Source: JACOMS01 sp051252005
GTDB taxonomy: Bacteria; Pseudomonadota; Alphaproteobacteria; Caulobacterales; Maricaulaceae
Length of the DNA stretch: 64,000 nt
Assembly (NCBI GenBank): GCA_051252005.1
Contig: JBPOEZ010000003.1
Location: 1 to 64,000, forward strand
Direction of reading: 5' to 3'
Shown here: positions 18,501-27,261 of the stretch, piece by piece
Position numbering within the stretch: the first letter of the stretch is position 1
Layout: every line of letters begins with the position of its first letter
The notes under the pieces: generated by a model
What the model saw: only the letters and a program-made list of their open reading frames with translations
The model's database searches: none
Told to the model about the DNA's origin: nothing
Translations under genes and position numbers: made by a program

Positions 18501-19305
18501 TCGCCGCACGGGCTACATCCAAAAGGCCAGCATTGGCGGACACAAAGTCTATTTGCACACGGGCGAATTTGAGAGCGGACGCCTCGGCGAGATTTTCATT
18601 GATATGCATAAAGAAGGCGCGGCCTTCAGATCGCTAATGAATAATTTTGCCATCGCCATTTCTATTGGCCTTCAATACGGCGTCCCGCTTGAAGAATTCG
18701 TCGAAGCCTATGTCTTTACGCGCTTTGAACCGTCCGGCCCTGTTCAAGGTAATGACAGGATTAAGTTCGCAAACTCGATCCTTGATTACATTTTCCGGGA
18801 ACTCGGCATCTCATATCTCGGATGGGATGATCTGGCCCACGTTAGTTCTGAGGACGCGGCCCCTGATAATCTCGGCGAAGGCGAAGCGGAGCGCAACCCG
18901 CGTCCGCAAGGCGAAGATGCCAGCGGACAATTCCTCCTACCTGGATACTCCAAGGGCTTTCTGCGCGCGACCGCTGTTGAGGACAACATCGTCCCGTTTG
19001 CTCGGCGCGCCCTAGACGAGCAAAACAATTCAGAAACCAGCACGGACATCGACACAAATGATGACGATGACGAGGACTATGAGACTATCGAAGAAGACAT
19101 ACTCGATACGCTCGATATTCCGCAAACCGTGACAAGAGAAACGACCGCGAGCACTACGACCAACGCCAGTGTATCCTCATCTCAAACCGCGCGTTTCCAA
19201 GGCTACACTGGCGATAGCTGCACCGAGTGCGGCCACTTTACGCTTGTTCGCAATGGCACATGCCTGAAATGCGAAACATGCGGCACAACAACCGGATGTT
19301 CTTAG
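15583..19305 (+). CDS. nrdJ: Adenosylcobalamin-dependent ribonucleotide reductase (class II)
   Basis: A 1240-residue class II enzyme that reduces ribonucleotides using a radical from vitamin B12, independent of oxygen. The catalytic core carries NPCSEYMFLDDTACNLASLNL, and the barrel segment APTGTIGLIMDCDTTGIEPD is clear. The C-terminus ends in a zinc-ribbon-like Cys cluster (CTECGHF...CLKCETCG), typical of NrdJ. Between them lie a charged linker repeating ERIVEK and a long acidic linker of Asp/Glu residues near 1155-1180. ATG at 15583 is preferred over the GTG at 15571 because GAGAG precedes it. No NrdA/NrdB genes are seen nearby. Confidence 0.96.
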   Translation: MLIKRHYTKAGQSPYASLKFKTVTSELRRADGKIMSRIEDFQVPTAWSQVACDILARKYFRKAGVPIATKLVDEPDVPLWLQRREADDKALAKLPEAERTRGEKDAREVFDRMAGCWTYWGWKGGYFNAETDAQAFYDEMRFMLAAQMAAPNSPQWFNTGLHWAYGLTGNAQGHYYVDHLTGKVKKSANAYERPQPHACFIQSVTDSLVGNDGIMDLWKREARLFKYGSGTGSNFSNVRGAGEPLSGGGESSGLMSFLKVGDVSAGAIKSGGTTRRAAKMVIVDIDHPDVERFIDWKSAEEMKVAALVAGTKVVKRALDAVMKACLNCSGPAEDCFDPAKNTALRREMVAARRSGVPDGAIARALQLARQGIDTIEIEELSANWDSEAYRTVSGQNANNTVRVTDDFIRAVQNDESWDLIRRTDGAVAKNIKARDLWDKINRAAWASADPGIQFHDTINAWNTCSVSGAITASNPCSEYMFLDDTACNLASLNLIKFKDGDSQFDVKSFEHACRLWTIVLEISVMMAQFPSKDIARRSYEFRTLGLGYANLGGLLMSCGIGYDSVEGRSAAGAITALLSGTAYAVSAEMASMMGAFPRHSENAEPMMRVIQNHRRAAEGRVSYEGLAFPPVPLNRSDCPFDGVAQRAVSLWKKAQKLGAKHGFRNAQVSVIAPTGTIGLIMDCDTTGIEPDFALVKFKSLAGGGHFKIINQGVPGALKVLGYKKAEIADITQHALGHGTLKGSPAINHTALKAAGLSDLEIMQAEAVLKDSFDVRYAFSVDVLGADFCKESLGFTSEQLAKHSYDLLPLMGFTEADIQTANVYCSGAMTLEGAPHLRGDHLHVFDCATPCGRIGTRALSAKSHVHMMAAAQPFISGAISKTVNMPSQAKISECGDIYTLAWELGLKAIALYRDGSKLSQPLNSAIFSDTDLDTLEDAAEAPTAKKAAATAERIVEKIVERIVEKPVERERLPDRRTGYIQKASIGGHKVYLHTGEFESGRLGEIFIDMHKEGAAFRSLMNNFAIAISIGLQYGVPLEEFVEAYVFTRFEPSGPVQGNDRIKFANSILDYIFRELGISYLGWDDLAHVSSEDAAPDNLGEGEAERNPRPQGEDASGQFLLPGYSKGFLRATAVEDNIVPFARRALDEQNNSETSTDIDTNDDDDEDYETIEEDILDTLDIPQTVTRETTASTTTNASVSSSQTARFQGYTGDSCTECGHFTLVRNGTCLKCETCGTTTGCS

Positions 19306-19403
19306 AGTTTATAGCCTCCCGCGTGAGTGATTGATCGCTGAACAATCCGGCGTTGCAATCGGCGCGAAGAAGCGCTTATGATTTGGGCAAATAAAGGACG
19401 CCC

Positions 19404-22160
19404 ATGGAATCGCTGTTTATAATCATTGTCTTCGGTGGATTTTTCGTGATCCTCATCGGCTCGGTCATGGGTATCATCGCCTATTCCCAAGTCGGAAAGC
19501 TGCAATCAGAGATACGGGCGTTAAAGCTATCCCTCAAAGCCCCTGCCGCTTTTGGCCAGAGCGAGACGCCGCAGCCTTCCGTAAAACCGGCACCCGTGAT
19601 GCCGTCCCCGCCGACCCCGAAGCCAGTAGCCGCCACGGCCAAAGGCCCAGAAAAACAGGACGCAGCATTTGCGCCCCTTAGCCCGTTAAGCCCCGTGCAA
19701 AAAACGCCCGCAAAGCCGTCCGCAGCACCGCCCGAAAAAACCCCCACACACGCAAAAACCCCCAAGGCTTCTGCAAAGCCGCGCCGCAGTTTCGAAGAAG
19801 CGATTGGCGCGCAGTGGACAGTTTGGGTTGGCGGCTTGGCGCTCCTACTCGGCGCTGTTTTCCTTCTGCGCTACACCATAGAAGCAGGGTTCTTCACCCC
19901 TGCTATGCGGATTATTATGGCCGCTTTATTCGGCGCAGGCCTCCTCGCCGCCGGAGAGTTCTTAAGGCGGGCTGACCCCAAAATCATGGGCAAGCTTGAT
20001 GCAAAATCCGCTGCCAACGCCGCCTATATTCCGGGCATACTCACCGCCGTCGGCATCTTCTCTCTCCTCGGGACGGTCTACGCCGCCTACGCCCTATATG
20101 GTTTCATCGGGCCAATGGCCGCCTTCGCGTTGATGGGCCTGATTTCTCTAGGCGGGCTTGCATTTGGATTACTCCACGGGCCGAGCCTTGCCGCTCTTGG
20201 TCTCGCCGCATCTTTGGCGACGCCGCTCCTGATTCAAACCGAAGAGCCCAACGCCTATATTCTGTACCTGTACCTTGCGATTGTAAGCGCCGCGTCCCTT
20301 TCGCTCGCGCGTCTGCGGAATTGGGGGCCGCTGACCATCTTCACGCTGTTCGGCGCTTTAGGATGGATTTTCCTAAGCCTAGACGCGACCAAAGCCCACG
20401 GCACGTTCGCCGCTTGGCTCGCCTTTACGGGCGTCATGTTTACCATCAGCACGATAATTGCGGCAAAATCTAAGACAGAGGACGGAGCTATTGATCTCAA
20501 CATGAAAACGCCATACGGCCCCCTCATTGCTATGGTCTGGGGCGGACTAGCCGCCTTTGCCGTCTTAAAGGCGGCCGTCCTCAATGATTTCGTCAATCCC
20601 CATTATTACGCCGGACTTGGCATAGCGCTCATATTAATGGCGACAGGGTGGAAGTTCCCGCGCCAGTACGCACACATTATAACGGGCAGTATTCTAGCCG
20701 CAGCTTTCATATTCATACGCGCGTTGACAGTTCGATCCGCCGCGGAGGTCTACGCCGCCACCGCTATATTCAGCGCGGTGTTCATTTGGCTTTGCTTCAC
20801 TCGCCAAACATTGCCCCAAACACGCACTGGCTCCCAAAAAACCGTTTCGCAAAGAGAGCAGTTTTGGAGCTTTTTCGGCAGTTACGGCCCGCTTATACTG
20901 CTCCTGATGCTGAGCATTGAAGATTTTGAGATTGAATACCTCACAGCCGCCAGCTTGGTGATCCTTACCTTCGTCAATGCCGCCCAAGCCTATATGGCTT
21001 ATAAGCGTACAGAAGGCGGAACAAATGCAGCCTCCGTGTACATCCTTGGCGCAGGGATAGCCTATGTGTTCGCCGTCATGACCGAACTGGACAACATGGC
21101 CGTCAGCCTCGCCTTCATGGCGGGCACAGCGATATTCGCACTTGCCACCCTAAAGCTTCCACTTTCTATGACCCGTAGAATTGCCGCAGGGTTTGCGCTG
21201 CTCGTTGCGGGTCATGTTTTATTCTCTCAAATTCCAATGGAAGGCGCGGTGGGAACGGCCTTCATATTTAACGAACTTTGGATTTACCTGGCCTTGCCTG
21301 CTGTGATCTGCGCGGCTTCTGCATGGCTGATGTCACGGCAGAAACATGATCTCTGGTCCGAGGGACTGAAAGCTTTGGCCCTAGCCTTTACGGCGCTTTT
21401 CGCTGTGTTCCAAATTCGGCATACCATGAACGGCGGCTACCTCCTCTCTCCGCAAATTTCGCTCGAAGAACTAGCCTTGCAGGTTCTCGTCGGACTATCA
21501 TTCACCCTTGGCGGATCACTGATTAGCTCTCAAGCCTTGACCGCTAAACCGGATTTGCACGACCGCCTGATCCCCGCATTAGCCGTAGGTGTGTCGCTTC
21601 TGACATTAGCCGTTTTTGTCATCGGCGTCTGTTTGGATAAAAATCCGCTGTTTGATCAATTCACGGAAATTCGCGGCGGGTTTATCCTCAACAGCCTTAG
21701 CCTAGCCTATTTCCTTCCGGCGCTTCTGCTCGGCGGCATTGCTGTCTTGTCCAAAGGCAAACGCCCACAGCCTTATGTTCAGGGCGTCGCCGCCTTATCG
21801 CTAACGGCCTTTATGCTCTATGTGACAAGCATGATCCGGAAAGCGTTTAGCTGCGTAGAACTATCCATTTTCGACAACCCGCCCGAAGGTTTCGAGCTGT
21901 ACGCCATGAGCGCGGTGTGGCTCGTCATCGGTATTGCACTTCTCGTAACCGGACTAAAGACCCGACGCAAAGATCTGCGCCTTGCCTCCGGCGTCATCAT
22001 AACGTTGACTGTGCTTAAGGCGTTCTTGATTGACATGGCCTCGCTCGAAGGCGTTCTGCGTGCCATGTCATTCGTTGTGCTAGGCCTCGTCCTGATCGTA
22101 ATCGGACGCGCCTATCAGCGCATGCTGGCCTCGGAAAAACCCGCAGCCAGCGCGGGGTAA
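19404..22160 (+). CDS. DUF2339 multi-span membrane protein
   Basis: A 918-residue protein. It begins with one membrane segment (residues 4-28), then a Pro/Ala/Lys-rich linker (about 45-130), the conserved FEEAIGAQWTVWVGGLALLLG motif of the DUF2339 family, and roughly two dozen further hydrophobic helices to the end. The role is unknown; members are widespread in Gram-negative bacteria and are suspected to act at the envelope. AAGGA lies upstream of the ATG. Confidence 0.9.
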   Translation: MESLFIIIVFGGFFVILIGSVMGIIAYSQVGKLQSEIRALKLSLKAPAAFGQSETPQPSVKPAPVMPSPPTPKPVAATAKGPEKQDAAFAPLSPLSPVQKTPAKPSAAPPEKTPTHAKTPKASAKPRRSFEEAIGAQWTVWVGGLALLLGAVFLLRYTIEAGFFTPAMRIIMAALFGAGLLAAGEFLRRADPKIMGKLDAKSAANAAYIPGILTAVGIFSLLGTVYAAYALYGFIGPMAAFALMGLISLGGLAFGLLHGPSLAALGLAASLATPLLIQTEEPNAYILYLYLAIVSAASLSLARLRNWGPLTIFTLFGALGWIFLSLDATKAHGTFAAWLAFTGVMFTISTIIAAKSKTEDGAIDLNMKTPYGPLIAMVWGGLAAFAVLKAAVLNDFVNPHYYAGLGIALILMATGWKFPRQYAHIITGSILAAAFIFIRALTVRSAAEVYAATAIFSAVFIWLCFTRQTLPQTRTGSQKTVSQREQFWSFFGSYGPLILLLMLSIEDFEIEYLTAASLVILTFVNAAQAYMAYKRTEGGTNAASVYILGAGIAYVFAVMTELDNMAVSLAFMAGTAIFALATLKLPLSMTRRIAAGFALLVAGHVLFSQIPMEGAVGTAFIFNELWIYLALPAVICAASAWLMSRQKHDLWSEGLKALALAFTALFAVFQIRHTMNGGYLLSPQISLEELALQVLVGLSFTLGGSLISSQALTAKPDLHDRLIPALAVGVSLLTLAVFVIGVCLDKNPLFDQFTEIRGGFILNSLSLAYFLPALLLGGIAVLSKGKRPQPYVQGVAALSLTAFMLYVTSMIRKAFSCVELSIFDNPPEGFELYAMSAVWLVIGIALLVTGLKTRRKDLRLASGVIITLTVLKAFLIDMASLEGVLRAMSFVVLGLVLIVIGRAYQRMLASEKPAASAG

Positions 22161-23555
22161 TTACTCTTTGTCTGGCCAGAGATTACTCCACCAATCAGTC
22201 TTTGGTTTCGGCCCAATAGGCGTAAGGAAATCCCCCTTGCCTGAGGTTTTGATCTTGCGGCGAATATCGCCCGTGTTCCACCCCGTAAGGTTGGCGAGCG
22301 TTTTGATCTCGGTTTCCTTACGCAAGTTCACCTCAGTGACATAATCCTTAGCCTCGGGGCAGTTCATTTCGCCTTCATAGGCATGGCGCAAAATATAACG
22401 GCCTTGGAAGTTTTGCTTATCCCCAGTGGTTTTGAATTTTAGATCTTCTGGAAAGCTCTTCGCGTCGTAGCGCACATGCAGGCGCGTCACATAAACGTCT
22501 TTGGCGCGGGGGCGGATGCTGCGCCGCGTTGGCATTGGCTTCGGCGATCCAACATTATTATCTTGCAGCCAAAACACGCCGAGCTCTTTGAGCTCGTCAT
22601 CAGAGAGCGGATCAGATGCACATGGGTCACACCAATTCATATCCCAAGCATATTCCATAAACACGCCGTGACCGCCTTCGCGTTCTGCAGTCGTCTTATA
22701 CATGTCCTTATAAAAATCACCGAATGTGTCTTTAACAAAGATCGGCACTTCCTTATCGGACGGTATTTTGTGAGTACGATAATTGGTGGTTTCAACTTTA
22801 CCGTCGCGGGTCAGGGCGTAAACAAACATATCCTGTGTGCCCTTAGCGTTCACAGTGCCTAAGCGAATAGGCAACATGAATTTCGGAGACTCGTAAGCCA
22901 CCGCAATCGGGCGAAGCATTTCGCCGCCGGATTTGGCTTTGCGTTCCAAATTAACCTTGGCGACAAAAAACTTCATGTCTTGTTTGATATAAGAGCCGAG
23001 AGTTTTATCTGCGCCTTTGGGCATTTTGTAGCCATTTTGCGTGAGCCATTTTTGCAGCCCGTCACTCTCAAGAGCCGACAGGATTAGAATATCATATTCC
23101 CCGGCAGAGAAGCTTTCTTCGATGGTAACGCCTAACGATTTATCTTCATTTTTATTTCTGGATAGGCTCGGCGCCGGGGGCATTGATGAGCTCATCATGC
23201 GCTCATACTCGATCCTCTGACACGGATTATCGTCATAATATTCGACGAGGCGCGGCGCGGTATAAGCGTCGAGATGATCGAGCAGCGCCGGATTGGAAAT
23301 ATGCACTTGCTCTTTTTTGATAATCGTTGGCACAGGAATGACCAAAGCGAACTCTTTCAAATCGCCGGTATAATCACTTGCCATGGTCACCACGTTGCGA
23401 TCACCGTCACGCACCATGACCACTTTAGAGCTTTCATTAAACAAGCCCGTATCGGCCTTTCCTACGTAAAATCCGCAAAAGGCGGAGGCACTCGGCGCGA
23501 AAGCCAGAGCGGACAGAGCCAGCGTACTACTCAGCAGGTATTTAATAGGTTTCAT
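22161..23555 (-). CDS. DUF2330 secreted protein
   Basis: A 464-residue protein with a signal peptide (LSSTLALSALAFAPSASA) followed by FCGFYVGKAD, as in DUF2330 proteins. The mature part is a large soluble domain with scattered cysteines (NPC, DMNWCDPCASDP, MNCPEAKD). The ATG at 23555 follows AAGGAAA; the longer frame to 23720 is read-through of the overlapping gene and a repeat. It overlaps the RnfD-like gene by 14 bases, so the two are translationally coupled. Function is unknown; pairing with an electron-transport-type membrane protein may be meaningful. Confidence 0.88.
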   Translation of the reverse strand: MKPIKYLLSSTLALSALAFAPSASAFCGFYVGKADTGLFNESSKVVMVRDGDRNVVTMASDYTGDLKEFALVIPVPTIIKKEQVHISNPALLDHLDAYTAPRLVEYYDDNPCQRIEYERMMSSSMPPAPSLSRNKNEDKSLGVTIEESFSAGEYDILILSALESDGLQKWLTQNGYKMPKGADKTLGSYIKQDMKFFVAKVNLERKAKSGGEMLRPIAVAYESPKFMLPIRLGTVNAKGTQDMFVYALTRDGKVETTNYRTHKIPSDKEVPIFVKDTFGDFYKDMYKTTAEREGGHGVFMEYAWDMNWCDPCASDPLSDDELKELGVFWLQDNNVGSPKPMPTRRSIRPRAKDVYVTRLHVRYDAKSFPEDLKFKTTGDKQNFQGRYILRHAYEGEMNCPEAKDYVTEVNLRKETEIKTLANLTGWNTGDIRRKIKTSGKGDFLTPIGPKPKTDWWSNLWPDKE

Positions 23556-24495
23556 GGGGGTTTCCTTTCGTAATAGCCGTTTTGTCATCCCAGACTTGAT
23601 CCGGGATCTCGAAGTTATTGACGGTAAGTGCCCCGCGAGGTCCCGCTTTTCCGCTTCGTTTCGTGCGGGGTGATAGATATCGAGGCCACTGATATTTTTC
23701 GTCTTTGAAAACCCTATCAAAGAGCGGAACGGTCGGCGCTGTCAGGATCAGCGCCAGAATAATGCCTGCGGCGTTATAAAACCCAAACTGGATTGTGAAC
23801 CCTACGCTTGCCACAAGCGCGGCATAGACGATGCGGCCCGCGCGCGCGTCCGGCGTCGTCTTGGGGTCAGAGATCATAAAGAAGGCGAAAATCAACAGCG
23901 CCCCGCTTTGCATTTGGTGCAAAGGAATAGAGAGCGGATCACCGAGCCAGAGAGCGCGGCCAAGCACGAGACAAGCATAGAAACCTAAAAACGCGACGCT
24001 CACATCCCACCGCTTGGCTTTGCCTGTCACAGCCCCGCCCAGTCCCGCCAGTAAAATCGCAAAGATAGGCGCAGCGCCCCACTGCCCCGGAGAAATCCAC
24101 GCGCCCGTAAAAAGTAGCGCCATGAACACAAGGCCAAAATTAGCGGGATTGAAAATATGCTTACCGTTCCAGCGCAAAACATATTTCGATCCGACAGCCA
24201 GAACCCCTGCCCCAATCGAAAGCCAGATCGAGCCCGTGCGTAAAAGGATGGTCAAAGAGAGCGCAGAAATGAGCGGGCTGCGCGGGTCAAACTTTCGGCC
24301 CGTGAGTTTATCGGCGAAAAACTGCGTGCCTAAGGTGGACCCGGCACAAGCGGCCACATGCCACCAAGGGAGCTGAAATGAGAAGTGGAACAGTCCCAAA
24401 AGGATCAAACTTGACAGCACACCAATTTGGTAATGCCGCGGATCATGCCGCGCAATGTCCCAAATGGATTGAAATGTAAGCGTTCGAACTGCCAC
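23542..24495 (-). CDS. RnfD/NqrB-family membrane protein
   Basis: A protein of about 317 residues related to the D subunit of Rnf and the B subunit of Na+-NQR, with about eight to nine membrane helices. The family motif HIFNPANFGLVFMALLF, with ISDPKTTPDARAGR, is clear. I prefer the GTG at 24495 (AAGG upstream, first residues VAVRTLTFQSIWDIARHDPRHYQ match family N-termini) over the ATG at 24585. No other Rnf/Nqr subunit is present, so it is a stand-alone member. Its last ~40 residues are translated from an inserted dispersed repeat (23583-23614) and are not conserved domain. Confidence 0.85.
   Translation of the reverse strand: MAVRTLTFQSIWDIARHDPRHYQIGVLSSLILLGLFHFSFQLPWWHVAACAGSTLGTQFFADKLTGRKFDPRSPLISALSLTILLRTGSIWLSIGAGVLAVGSKYVLRWNGKHIFNPANFGLVFMALLFTGAWISPGQWGAAPIFAILLAGLGGAVTGKAKRWDVSVAFLGFYACLVLGRALWLGDPLSIPLHQMQSGALLIFAFFMISDPKTTPDARAGRIVYAALVASVGFTIQFGFYNAAGIILALILTAPTVPLFDRVFKDEKYQWPRYLSPRTKRSGKAGPRGALTVNNFEIPDQVWDDKTAITKGNPHETY
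23583..23614. repeat. Dispersed palindromic repeat inside the rnfD-like 3' end
   Basis: The sequence starts GTCATCCCAGACTTGATCC and continues GGGATCTCG. It is the same kind of element as the copies near 37141-37172 and 37329-37361 (GTCATCCCGCG.CTGACGCGGGAT.TCGCG). Such elements are usually intergenic in alphaproteobacteria; here it is translated. Confidence 0.7.
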
Positions 24496-24610
24496 TAAAT
24501 CGCCTTGTGTGATATTATCACCTTTAACACACAAGAATATGGCGGCAAAATGGCAAATACAGTTAACAATTCGTAACCAGAACATAAAAAGTGTATTGCC
24601 ACCTCTAGTA

Positions 24611-24629
24611 ATTATTGTTAATCAATAAT
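24611..24629. promoter_or_regulatory. Perfect dyad, candidate operator before the DUF4386 gene
   Basis: ATTATTG-TTAAT-CAATAAT is a perfect inverted repeat with 7-base arms. It sits in the AT-rich interval between the divergent RnfD-like and DUF4386 genes, 42 bases before the latter's start. A related half-site TGATTATCAACA follows at about 24637. The size and placement suit a dimeric repressor, but no regulator gene is adjacent. Confidence 0.4.
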
Positions 24630-24670
24630 AAATACATGATTATCAACAACAAATAAACTGAGGGCTTAAG

Positions 24671-25378
24671 ATGACGAACACAGACACCGTCTCGCCAAAC
24701 GCAACGGCGCGCTATTCAGGCGCCGCCCTCCTCGCAAGCATTGTCATTGGCATTCTAAGCGCGATATTTCTTGTCAAAGGGATTGATATCAATCTATCAG
24801 CAGACGTATTGGCGACCGCCGAAAATATGCAAGACGCCGAGCTTCGGCTACGGGCGAAAGCCTACATTGCCATTCTAACACTGGTTCTTGAAGCCATCGT
24901 CAGTGTCGGTTTTTACTTACTTCTGCGCAGATCCGGCCCCCTCCTCGCAGGCTCATGCCTGTTTCTTAATCTCGCCGCAGCGGTTCTCGCTTTGCTTGGA
25001 GCTATGTTCGCGATGAACGGCGCAGAGATCGCAAGCAATGCGGCTTATGCCGTTATGGCGAATGAAAGCCAGCGCCTCTTATTGACGGGCTTGCAAGTCA
25101 CCTCCGACTACACCTCATTCCACCTCAGCTTAATCGTCACCACGGCGGCTAATGCGGGTTTCTTTTATCTCTTTCTAAAGTCAGGCCTCATCCCAAAGGT
25201 GATCGCCGGATGGGGAGTGTTCGCGTCGGTCTTCGTTGTGACCGCCATTATTGCCAGAGACTTTTTCCCTGTTCTGGGACATGGCGGCATTACCGCCGCG
25301 TTTATGGTCTCAAACTTAGTCGCCCTCATCGCCGCAGGATTATACTTGGTCATAAAGGGCGTCCGAACTCAGGCCTAA
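24671..25378 (+). CDS. DUF4386 membrane protein
   Basis: A 235-residue protein with six likely membrane helices (around residues 15-37, 65-85, 93-115, 150-170, 176-195 and 205-230), matching the DUF4386 family in length and layout (GILSAIFLV...YLLLRRSGPLLA...GLIPKVIAGWGV). GAGGG lies before the ATG. Function is unknown. Confidence 0.85.
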   Translation: MTNTDTVSPNATARYSGAALLASIVIGILSAIFLVKGIDINLSADVLATAENMQDAELRLRAKAYIAILTLVLEAIVSVGFYLLLRRSGPLLAGSCLFLNLAAAVLALLGAMFAMNGAEIASNAAYAVMANESQRLLLTGLQVTSDYTSFHLSLIVTTAANAGFFYLFLKSGLIPKVIAGWGVFASVFVVTAIIARDFFPVLGHGGITAAFMVSNLVALIAAGLYLVIKGVRTQA

Positions 25379-25456
25379 TGGCTTAAGTAAGATCAAAGCT
25401 TGCCCATCCCCTCTGATTGGTTATGTCTTAAGGCGTTAGTCACTCTCAGAGATCCC

Positions 25457-27151
25457 ATGAAACAGCTTATAGCCGGAATAGCCCTTATCACTTTAGCCGC
25501 ATGCGGCAGTAAAGGCGGCAAAGACGACATCGCCCCGCAGCCTGACCCAGCCACAGCCGTCACTACCACTCAAGGCTCACTTGTTGGTTTTGTCGCCCCT
25601 AACGGAACACACACATGGCGCGGCGTCCCTTTCGCAGCGGATACATCCGGCGAAAACCGCTGGCGCGCTCCGCGTCCGGCCCCCTCATGGGATGGACAAC
25701 GCGGCGCCACAGAGTTTGCGCCTGTTTGCCCTCAAATCGCGACAGCTTTCACCCCAATCGCAAGCTTCACAGATGGCAAGCTCGAAGGATCAGAAGACTG
25801 CCTCGCGGTCGATATTTACGCTCCGGCTGATGCTAAAGGAAAATCACTCCCCGTCATGCTGTGGATTCACGGCGGCAGTAATGTCTCCGGCGCGTCGCAG
25901 CTCTATGTCGGCGAAAACTTGGCCAAGAACGAAAACGTCATTGTCATGTCCGTGCAATACCGGCTCGGCCCGCTAGGGTGGTTTTCCCATCCGGATTTAG
26001 TTGATAGCGCCCAAACATCCGAAGATAAATCCGCTAACTTTGGCACGCTTGATCTCATCGCGGCCTTGAAATGGGCGAAGGAAAACGCCGCTAGCTTTGG
26101 CGGCAATCCAGACAATGTCACGATTTTCGGCGAGAGCGCAGGCGGGCATAATGTGGCCTCCCTTCTCGCCTCGCCCCTCGCAGAAGACCTCTTTCACCGC
26201 GCCATCATTCAATCCGGCAGTTTTGACAGTGTCTCTATCGACGAGGCACGCGGCCTAAGCGGCGATCTACCCAACCCATCCCTGAAGGTGGCTGAACGCC
26301 TCGGCGGCTCGGATAAATTCCATACGGCGTCCCTCGCTGAAGTCTTTAACGCTTTTGAGCTCGATACTGGCGGGTTTATGGAGCTTCCCCGCATCATCGA
26401 AGACGGCGTCGTTCTACCCGCCACCCCAATGCGCGGTGCATTTTTATCTACGGATACATTTAACACCGTCCCGACAATCAGCGGGACAAACCGCGACGAA
26501 ATGAAATTGTTTTATCTCTTCGACAAACGCCTAACCAAGACAACGCTTGGCAAATTCATTCAAGCCCGTGATCAGGTTTTTTATGATGCAGCAGCGGAAT
26601 ATTCTAGCCGAGTCTGGCGTATTCGCTCCGTCGACCTACCACTAGCCATGATGGCGAACGCAGGTCACAAAGACACTTATGCATACCGCTTTGATTGGGA
26701 CGAAGGCGGCAAGTTCCTTTGGACTGACCTGTCCAAAATTCTCGGCGCCGCCCACGCCGTTGAAATTCCGTTCGTCTTTAACCGCTACAAGATGTTTGGC
26801 GATGTGGACAGCTTGATGTTCCAAGAAAAAACCTTGGCCACGCGCGAGACGCTAAGCCGCTCAATGGGGGCTTACTGGGCCGCGTTTGCAAGATCAGGAA
26901 ATCCGGCAAGCGCAGGCCGGCCCGAATGGGCGCCTTACGGCACCAATGCAACGCTTATGTATTTTGATAGTACGAACGACGCGGGCATTCGCAGCGAGAA
27001 CGGCTCGGACAGCATAAGTAAGCTCGTGCAAGACTTAAAAAACGACACCCGTATCACCGCAAAACAGCGCTGCGAAATCGCCGAAGGGCTCCGCCAATGG
27101 GGCAGCGAGACGAATAGCGAGCTAAGCACTTTCAAAGACTGCACAGAATAA
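25457..27151 (+). CDS. Type B carboxylesterase lipoprotein
   Basis: A 564-residue carboxylesterase/lipase. The N-terminus is a lipoprotein signal (ALITLAAC, lipobox Cys about residue 16), so the enzyme is membrane-anchored, probably in the periplasm or outer membrane. The catalytic triad is visible: Ser in FGESAGG, Glu in GTNRDEMKLF and His in GAAHAVEIPFVF. The oxyanion segment HGGSNVSGA is present. The ATG at 25457 is preferred over 25400 because it starts the signal peptide. Substrate unknown. Confidence 0.92.
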   Translation: MKQLIAGIALITLAACGSKGGKDDIAPQPDPATAVTTTQGSLVGFVAPNGTHTWRGVPFAADTSGENRWRAPRPAPSWDGQRGATEFAPVCPQIATAFTPIASFTDGKLEGSEDCLAVDIYAPADAKGKSLPVMLWIHGGSNVSGASQLYVGENLAKNENVIVMSVQYRLGPLGWFSHPDLVDSAQTSEDKSANFGTLDLIAALKWAKENAASFGGNPDNVTIFGESAGGHNVASLLASPLAEDLFHRAIIQSGSFDSVSIDEARGLSGDLPNPSLKVAERLGGSDKFHTASLAEVFNAFELDTGGFMELPRIIEDGVVLPATPMRGAFLSTDTFNTVPTISGTNRDEMKLFYLFDKRLTKTTLGKFIQARDQVFYDAAAEYSSRVWRIRSVDLPLAMMANAGHKDTYAYRFDWDEGGKFLWTDLSKILGAAHAVEIPFVFNRYKMFGDVDSLMFQEKTLATRETLSRSMGAYWAAFARSGNPASAGRPEWAPYGTNATLMYFDSTNDAGIRSENGSDSISKLVQDLKNDTRITAKQRCEIAEGLRQWGSETNSELSTFKDCTE

Positions 27152-27261
27152 ACGCAGCGCACGCATTTTTCCGCGCGCGCGGCATTCACATGGCCTTTTA
27201 AATAGGCTAGGCAGAGCAGAATCTGTACAGGCCGCGCAGGCCCTTACCGCAAGAGGTTATC

